Positions 7,194 through 11,246 of a DNA stretch of 11,246 nucleotides are shown here, one piece after another. A program made the position numbers and the translations under genes. Each line of letters begins with the position of its first letter. Within the stretch, counting starts at the first letter, position 1. Source of the DNA: DASROJ01 sp035646975. GTDB lineage: Bacteria; Acidobacteriota; Polarisedimenticolia; JACPZX01; DASXTC01. Below the pieces are notes generated by a model. It did no database searches and was not told the origin of the DNA. It saw only the letters and a list, made by a program, of their open reading frames with translations. The stretch lies in the NCBI GenBank assembly GCA_035646975.1, contig DASROJ010000265.1, forward strand, positions 1 through 11,246, written 5' to 3'.

Positions 7194-7442
7194 TCAGGCT
7201 TCGCGGCCGGCCGAGCGGCCGCAGAACCGCGCTCCGGCCCAGCCGTACATCGCGGCGCCCGCCGGAACGGTGATCGCCAGACCCATCGAGTCTCCGCCAA
7301 CCATCGCGCCGAGGTGGCCGAGCGTGAGGGTTGCCGGCAGGTTGAGCAGCCAGATTCCCTGCGTCATCCCCAGCACGGCCAGGGCGTTGCAGGTCAGGAC
7401 ATCGGCCAGCGAGACCATGAGGAAGATCTTCCGGTCGCTCAA
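7194..7442 (-). CDS. Small hydrophobic membrane protein, unknown function
   Basis: An 82-residue product if started at the TTG 7442-7440, which has GAGG (7453-7450) 7 nt upstream. A GTG at 7466-7464 would give 90 residues. The frame is open further upstream only as a shadow inside the preceding ATPase gene. After a short SDRK head the protein has a hydrophobic stretch from about residue 6 to 30 (IFLMVSLADVLTCNALAV), a leucine-rich amphipathic middle with GIWLLNLPATLTLG, and a second hydrophobic stretch at about 45-70 (MGLAITVPAGAAMYGWAG). The basic tail is CGRSAGREA. I predict two membrane helices. I do not recognise a family. It sits 29 nt after the AAA+ ATPase stop and is probably the distal gene of the tadBC operon, perhaps a membrane partner or substrate of that ATPase; this is inference from position only. 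Confidence 0.6.
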   Translation of the reverse strand: MSDRKIFLMVSLADVLTCNALAVLGMTQGIWLLNLPATLTLGHLGAMVGGDSMGLAITVPAGAAMYGWAGARFCGRSAGREA

Positions 7443-7471
7443 AGCAACGCCTCGAGTCCTTTCCACACCCG

Positions 7472-8806
7472 CTAGTTGAGGAAGTAGCTGCTGCACACCA
7501 GATCGATCGTTTCCGGGTTGAGGTCTGGCGTCTCGCCGTTCCACCGGGCCGACTCGAGGATCTTGTCCAGCAGGTCGCGGGGGTGACAGGCCCGAACCGG
7601 AATCTGCTTTCCGTTGTAGTAGTTCCTGTAGATGTACGCCACGGCCTCGCGTTTCGGCTCTATTCCCCGCGCCTGGCACTCCCGGGTGAAGATCTCGAGG
7701 TAGGCCTCCGGCTCGGGGTCGCGCATCTCGACCTTGTAGCGGATGCGGCGCAGGAACGCCTCGTCCACGAGCTCCTGCGGCTTGAGGTTGGTGGCGAACA
7801 CCACCATCGCGGAAAACGGAATCGGGAACTTGCGGCCCGTGTGGAGCGACAGGAAATCCACGCCCTTCTCCAACGGCACGATCCAGCGGTTGAGCAGGTC
7901 GCGCGGTGTCACCATCTGCCGGCCGAAATCGTCCACGATGAACACTCCCCCGTTGGCCTTCATCTGAAGGGGCGCTTCGTAGAATCCTTCACGGACGTTG
8001 AAGTTCAAGTCGAGCATTTCGAGGGTCAGCTCCCCGCCCGCGAACACCACGGGGCGTCTCACGGAGACCCATCGCGCATCGGCCCGCTCGGCCTCGAACG
8101 ACGCGATCGAAGGCATCCCGACCGGGCCGGACGTCCCCCCGTCCTCCGCCGTCTCGCCGTGGAAAATGGGATCCAGGACCTTGATGACCTGACCGTCCAC
8201 CTCGATGGCGTGCGGGATGAGCAGGTCTCCGCCCAGGGCCCTGCCGATCGCCTCGGCAAGAACGGTCTTTCCGTTTCCGGGCGCTCCGTACAGGAACAGC
8301 GATCGCTGCGCGCTGAGTGCAGGGCCGACCTGTGAGATGACCTCGTCGGGCAGGACAAGATGCGACAGGCCGGCCTGCAAGATTGAAGCATTCAACGGAT
8401 CGCGGCCGCAGGTCTGGGCCAGCAGTCCGTCGGTGTAATCCTTCAGGGTGACGGGCGCGGGGCCGACGTACTGCGAGACCCTCAGGGCCTCGCGGGCCCG
8501 CTCGCGTCCGAGCTGCGAGATGGCGAACCGGTACGTCGCCGTGCCGGTGCCCTCGGCCCCCTTGACTTCCACCAGTTTTTCGCGCCGCAGCTCTTCGAGA
8601 TGTTCCTCGACGACCGAAAACGGAAGGTGGAGGGCGCGCGCGACCTCGTGCCCGGCCATGTCATTGCGATAGTAGAAGGTCTTGAGGGCGAGATTGGTGA
8701 TGAACGAGCGGGTCAGCCCCGTCTCGGACGACCGCCGGGGAGCCATGGGGCGAAACGAAACGCTGATGTCGTCAACGACCTCGGAACCGTGCCTGGATGG
8801 TGTCAT
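7472..8806 (-). CDS. Winged-helix AAA+ ATPase associated with the Tad pilus operon
   Basis: A 444-residue protein from the ATG at 8806, which has GAGGAG (8817-8812) 5 nt upstream and overlaps the DUF192 stop as ATGA; a longer open frame to 8968 is rejected. Residues about 30-100 look like a winged-helix domain (SVVEEHLEELRREKLVEVKG followed by a TYRFAISQLG wing). The AAA+ module has Walker A GAPGNGKT (174-181), Walker B VFIVDDFG (D292-D293), sensor-1 Asn N340 in VFATN, and an arginine cluster at R353-R356. A C-terminal helical lid runs from about 365. This type of protein is sometimes annotated as a predicted ATPase with chaperone activity linked to Flp pilus assembly, from recollection of such annotations. 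It is not TadA/CpaF, the secretion ATPase, nor TadZ. Its likely role is a remodelling or chaperone ATPase for pilus or operon-encoded partners; a transcriptional role through the winged helix cannot be excluded. Confidence 0.85.
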   Translation of the reverse strand: MTPSRHGSEVVDDISVSFRPMAPRRSSETGLTRSFITNLALKTFYYRNDMAGHEVARALHLPFSVVEEHLEELRREKLVEVKGAEGTGTATYRFAISQLGRERAREALRVSQYVGPAPVTLKDYTDGLLAQTCGRDPLNASILQAGLSHLVLPDEVISQVGPALSAQRSLFLYGAPGNGKTVLAEAIGRALGGDLLIPHAIEVDGQVIKVLDPIFHGETAEDGGTSGPVGMPSIASFEAERADARWVSVRRPVVFAGGELTLEMLDLNFNVREGFYEAPLQMKANGGVFIVDDFGRQMVTPRDLLNRWIVPLEKGVDFLSLHTGRKFPIPFSAMVVFATNLKPQELVDEAFLRRIRYKVEMRDPEPEAYLEIFTRECQARGIEPKREAVAYIYRNYYNGKQIPVRACHPRDLLDKILESARWNGETPDLNPETIDLVCSSYFLN

Positions 8807-9270
8807 CGCTGCTCCTCGTGACCGTCCTTGTCGGGAAGTGTTGTGATTTGATCCGGGGGTTGCGTGAATCCGATCTGGTCGCCAACAGCGACCCCGCTGC
8901 GGCGAATCGAGCCCGCCGGCAGCTCCAGCACCGATGTCGCGGCCTTGAAGAACCGGGTGGCCCGCCACGGCGCGATCCGTTCGCGCAGCGCCACCACCTT
9001 GAGGTCATCGTCCAGGAAGATCACATCGATCGCGAACGACATGCCGATCGTGTGGATGCCTTTGCAGGGCGAGATCCAGAGGGCCTCGTCCTCCATCAGG
9101 CCGTCACGACCCAGCAGGCCGATGAGGCGCGTCAGGAAGGTGTCGGCGCGCATCACCCGCTCGGCCACCACGGTGCGGTTCGTCTCGTCGAGCGCGGCGG
9201 ACAGGACGATCCGCTTGCCTCGACCGCCGTCGGTGTCCATGAGAAGAGCGGTCGGAGCCCAGCCGATCAT
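8803..9270 (-). CDS. DUF192 (UPF0127) domain protein
   Basis: A 155-residue product. The ATG at 9270 overlaps the TadC stop as ATGA and its own stop overlaps the ATPase start as ATGA, so it is coupled on both sides. Residues about 33-135 carry the DUF192 pattern: RADTFLTRLIGLLGR, then CKGIHTIGMSFAIDVIFLD (C69 to D87), IAPWR (99-103), VLELPAGSI (114-122) and a final VGDQIGF strand. DUF192 is a small beta-rich domain of unknown biochemical function. Many members are exported, but this one has no obvious signal peptide: its N-terminus (MIGWAPTALL) is only weakly hydrophobic. The C-terminal 20 residues are hydrophilic. An alternative internal ATG at 9240-9238 would remove 10 residues. Placement inside a tadB-tadC operon suggests a role in Tad pilus biogenesis, but this is contextual. 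Confidence 0.88.
   Translation of the reverse strand: MIGWAPTALLMDTDGGRGKRIVLSAALDETNRTVVAERVMRADTFLTRLIGLLGRDGLMEDEALWISPCKGIHTIGMSFAIDVIFLDDDLKVVALRERIAPWRATRFFKAATSVLELPAGSIRRSGVAVGDQIGFTQPPDQITTLPDKDGHEEQR
8812..8817 (-). promoter_or_regulatory. Ribosome binding site for the AAA+ ATPase
   Basis: GAGGAG on the minus strand ends 5 nt before the ATG at 8806. It lies inside the last codons of the DUF192 gene and decides the ATPase start over more upstream in-frame codons. Confidence 0.75.
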
Positions 9271-10229
9271 TTGCCCACCTGGCCGAAGATCTTCCAGAGA
9301 TGCAGCGCGGCCGGCCCGAGGATGATGACGAACAGCGAGGGAAAGATGCAGAACAGCAGCGGGAAGATCAGCTTGATGGTCGTCTTGGCCGCCGCCTCCT
9401 CGGCTCGCTGCCGACGCTCGGTGCGCAGGCTGTCGGAATGAACGCGCAGCGATCTCGCGATGCTGGTGCCGAACTTGTCGGTCTGGATGATCATCGACGC
9501 CAGCGAGATGATGTCGTCCACTCCCGTGCGATCGCCCATGCTGCGCAGCGCGTCGGGGCGCGTCCGGCCGGCCCGTATCTCCAGATTGACGAGCCGGAAC
9601 TCGTCGGCGATCTCCGGGTGCGTGTTGCGAAGCTCCTCGCTCACCCTGACGATTGCCTGGTTGAGTCCCATACCCGCCTCGACGCACACCACCAGGAGAT
9701 CGAGGGCATCGGGCAGCGACAGACGAAGGCGGTGCTGCCGCTTCAGCATCTGCATCCTGACGACCATCTTGGGCAGCAGGTAACCGACCAGCGCCGAGAT
9801 GGACATCACCAGCACGCCGATGTTCGGCTTGACCGCGCCGCGCATCGTCAGGTAGATCGGCACCAGCGCCAGCACCAGCGCGCCGGCCATCCTGCAGGCC
9901 AGGTAGGTGGTCACCGCGGAGCTGGAGCGATAACCGGCGTGAAGCAGCATCATGCCGGTCTGGCTCTCCGGTTTCAGGCTGAGCTCGGCCAGCTCCGGCG
10001 ACTGCGGCTGCTTTCGAGCGGGCCAGAAGGCCTGCCACCAGGCGCGCCGTGCCTGGTCGGGCGCGCCCGAATCGGCGAGCGAGCCTTCATAGGTTGTGGG
10101 CTGGTTCCCGCGCAGGCTGCGCAACCGGCTGACCGCGGCGCGGCGCGGCGCGGAAGCCATCTCGGCCCCGAAGGCGCCCAGAAGCAGCGTGACACTCAGA
10201 AAAACAAGGATGCAGGCGAAAAGCAGCAT
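9267..10229 (-). CDS. tadC: Tad/Flp pilus inner-membrane platform protein TadC (T2SSF family)
   Basis: A 320-residue integral membrane protein. The ATG at 10229 is chosen over an upstream frame extension to 10307 because it begins with a membrane helix (MLLFACILVFLSV, residues 1-21) and has GAGGG 4 nt before it. Further hydrophobic segments lie at about 107-128, 136-153 and 286-305. The T2SSF (GspF-like) domain covers about 170-305, with the signature LPDALDLLVVCVEAGMGL (172-189) and the TDKFGTSIARSLR stretch (250-262). TadC pairs with TadB to form the cytoplasmic-membrane platform on which the TadA ATPase drives pilin assembly. A variable charged loop (about 25-90) separates the first helix from the conserved part. 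The Shine-Dalgarno overlaps the TadB stop, so translation is likely coupled. Confidence 0.93.
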   Translation of the reverse strand: MLLFACILVFLSVTLLLGAFGAEMASAPRRAAVSRLRSLRGNQPTTYEGSLADSGAPDQARRAWWQAFWPARKQPQSPELAELSLKPESQTGMMLLHAGYRSSSAVTTYLACRMAGALVLALVPIYLTMRGAVKPNIGVLVMSISALVGYLLPKMVVRMQMLKRQHRLRLSLPDALDLLVVCVEAGMGLNQAIVRVSEELRNTHPEIADEFRLVNLEIRAGRTRPDALRSMGDRTGVDDIISLASMIIQTDKFGTSIARSLRVHSDSLRTERRQRAEEAAAKTTIKLIFPLLFCIFPSLFVIILGPAALHLWKIFGQVGK

Positions 10230-10233
10230 ATGG

Positions 10234-10238
10234 CCCTC
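10234..10238 (-). promoter_or_regulatory. Ribosome binding site of tadC overlapping the tadB stop
   Basis: GAGGG on the minus strand shares its first two bases with the TGA stop of tadB (10239-10237) and ends 4 nt before the tadC ATG. Ribosomes finishing tadB would therefore expose or directly supply the tadC start. Confidence 0.65.
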
Positions 10239-11202
10239 ACACCTCGATGTTGACGATCTTGCGGATCCAGAAGAACCCGATGATCTGCAGTACGGCGGCT
10301 CCGGCAAGGATGCGCAGCCCCCATGGCTCGGCCATGATCTTGATGTACTCGTAGTTGAGGCTGTAGATGAAGGCGCCCACCACCGGTGGCAGGCAGGTCA
10401 GGATGAGCCCCGTGAGCCTCGCCTGGGCCGTGTGCACCTTCAGCTGCCGAAGGATGCGGAATCGCTCGCGGATGGTGTAGGCGATCTTGTCGAGTATCTC
10501 CGAGAGATTGCCGCCCGACTGCCGCTGGATCAGCACGGCCACCACGAACAGCTTGAGATCCACGAGCTCCACGCGCTGGAGCAGACCCGTCAGTGCGCTG
10601 CGCAACGGCAGGCCGAGGTTCTGCTCCTCGAAGACGCGCCGGAATTCCCTGCCGACCGGGTCGGGCATCTCGTCGGCCACCATTTTGACGCCCGTCGAGA
10701 AGGCGTGGCCCGCGCGGATGGCGCGAGACATCAGGTCGACCGCCTCGGGGAACTGCGTCTCGAATCGCCGGAGCCTCTGCTGCCGGCGCACCAGGACATA
10801 GGTGTAGGGCGTCGAACCCAGAAGCGCCCCGATCACGATACCCAGCAACCAGCCGAGGTGCAGGGCCTGGGCGGCCAGCAACCCCACCGCGCCGAGCATC
10901 AGCATCATCATGAGCAGCGGCCCGACGCGCAGCTGCAGGTCGGCCTGCTCGATCAGACGCCGCATGTTGGCCGCCAGCTTCAGCGAATTGAGGAACCGAT
11001 CCAGCGCGCCGAACCCGCTCAGACTCTCGTCCTTGAGCAGGGTCGCGTCGTCGAGATGTTCCATCGCCTGGGTGTTCGCGATCGCCCTGGCGATCAGCTC
11101 CTTCTCCACGCGGCGCCGTGCGGTCCGGTCGCGCCAGGTGAGTATCCCCCAGACGAACAGGCTCGCCGACAGAAAGCTCAGAAGACACGCCAGAAGCAGC
11201 AT
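10237..11202 (-). CDS. tadB: Tad/Flp pilus inner-membrane platform protein TadB (T2SSF family)
   Basis: A 321-residue integral membrane protein starting at the ATG 11202, which has GGAGG 5 nt upstream and is followed by a first membrane helix (residues 1-21). A hydrophobic pair lies at about 94-112 and 114-137. The T2SSF domain follows from about 145 to 280 with FPEAVDLMSRAIRAGHAF (151-168), LGLPLRSAL (196-204) and the QRQSGGNLSEILD motif (226-238) typical of TadB. Two C-terminal hydrophobic segments lie at about 263-281 and 296-312. With TadC it forms the platform for the TadA secretion ATPase in tight-adherence (type IVc) pilus assembly. The length is typical for the family. It is separated from tadC by 7 nt, so the two are co-transcribed. 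Confidence 0.94.
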   Translation of the reverse strand: MLLLACLLSFLSASLFVWGILTWRDRTARRRVEKELIARAIANTQAMEHLDDATLLKDESLSGFGALDRFLNSLKLAANMRRLIEQADLQLRVGPLLMMMLMLGAVGLLAAQALHLGWLLGIVIGALLGSTPYTYVLVRRQQRLRRFETQFPEAVDLMSRAIRAGHAFSTGVKMVADEMPDPVGREFRRVFEEQNLGLPLRSALTGLLQRVELVDLKLFVVAVLIQRQSGGNLSEILDKIAYTIRERFRILRQLKVHTAQARLTGLILTCLPPVVGAFIYSLNYEYIKIMAEPWGLRILAGAAVLQIIGFFWIRKIVNIEV

Positions 11203-11246
11203 CAGCCCCTCCCCGCCGGGCGTGGCGTGAACGGCAGCGGGGCCGG
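11202..11246 (-). CDS. Possible 3' tail of the gene upstream of tadB (partial)
   Basis: On the minus strand a frame open from the right edge encodes 14 residues, rich in Pro (PAPLPFTPRPAGRG), and stops at TGA 11204-11202. The stop shares one base with the tadB ATG (TGATG). In Tad operons tadB usually follows the ATPase gene tadA/cpaF, so this may be the tail of that gene. The fragment is too short to show homology, and frames this short are often open by chance in GC-rich DNA. Confidence 0.3.
   Translation of the reverse strand, partial: PAPLPFTPRPAGRG
11208..11212 (-). promoter_or_regulatory. Ribosome binding site for tadB
   Basis: GGAGG within a GGGGAGGGG run on the minus strand, ending 5 nt before the tadB ATG. 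It confirms the tadB start. Confidence 0.7.

Noticed and set aside
7200..7222. GCGGCC-rich palindrome near the end of the small membrane protein gene
   Set aside because: It falls within the last codons (CGRSAGREA) and is explained by GC-rich codon choice; there is no T-run to suggest a terminator.
7096..7479. Plus-strand open frames covering the small membrane protein region
   Set aside because: Arg/Ser/Pro-rich with no ribosome site; the minus-strand reading shows coherent hydrophobic segments and a good operon position.
8807..8968. Upstream extension of the AAA+ ATPase by 54 residues
   Set aside because: The extension overlaps the DUF192 coding sequence and is Gly/Arg-rich shadow sequence; GAGGAG 5 nt before the ATG at 8806 fixes the start.
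9300..10253. 317-codon plus-strand open frame opposite tadC
   Set aside because: His/Gln/Arg/Gly-rich shadow; the minus strand encodes an intact T2SSF membrane protein.

Overview
The window comes from a high-GC (roughly two-thirds GC by eye) Gram-negative-type bacterium. Strong Shine-Dalgarno sequences, tight ATGA gene overlaps, multi-HAMP hybrid histidine kinases and Tad (Flp) pilus genes fit Pseudomonadota, Myxococcota or similar environmental phyla. The sequence alone does not narrow it further. No rRNA, tRNA, CRISPR array, insertion sequence or phage gene was seen.

Left part (1-6607), signal transduction. Positions 1-567 are the minus-strand 3'-ward part of a HAMP-array kinase gene that runs off the left edge. 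At about 550-567 it meets, head to head, a second diverged HAMP-array gene on the plus strand (about 563-3784). The two halves align mirror-fashion for 184 codons each with no gaps and about 83% protein identity. Neither retains a 5' end, so this is either an assembly chimera or a real inversion. The plus-strand gene continues as GAF, coiled coil, HisKA, HATPase and three receiver domains. It overlaps by ATGA a second hybrid kinase (REC-HisKA-HATPase-REC, 3781-5478). A PAS-HisKA-HATPase kinase with a degenerate ATP-lid motif follows (5507-6607). Together these could form a multi-receiver phosphorelay, but no Hpt domain or DNA-binding output is present in the window.

Right part (11246-6643), all on the minus strand. 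Reading in the direction of transcription: the likely tail of an upstream gene, TadB, TadC, a DUF192 protein, a winged-helix AAA+ ATPase, a small two-helix membrane protein, and an NTF2/SnoaL-like protein. The first five full genes are tightly packed (ATGA overlaps, or gaps up to about 30 nt) and look like the distal half of a Tad pilus operon with accessory factors. The signalling and Tad blocks converge on a GC-rich hairpin between their last stop codons (6612-6642).

Most novelty lies in three places: the mirror junction of the two kinase halves, the DUF192 / AAA+ / small membrane protein module attached to tadBC, and the kinase with an abnormal G2 box.
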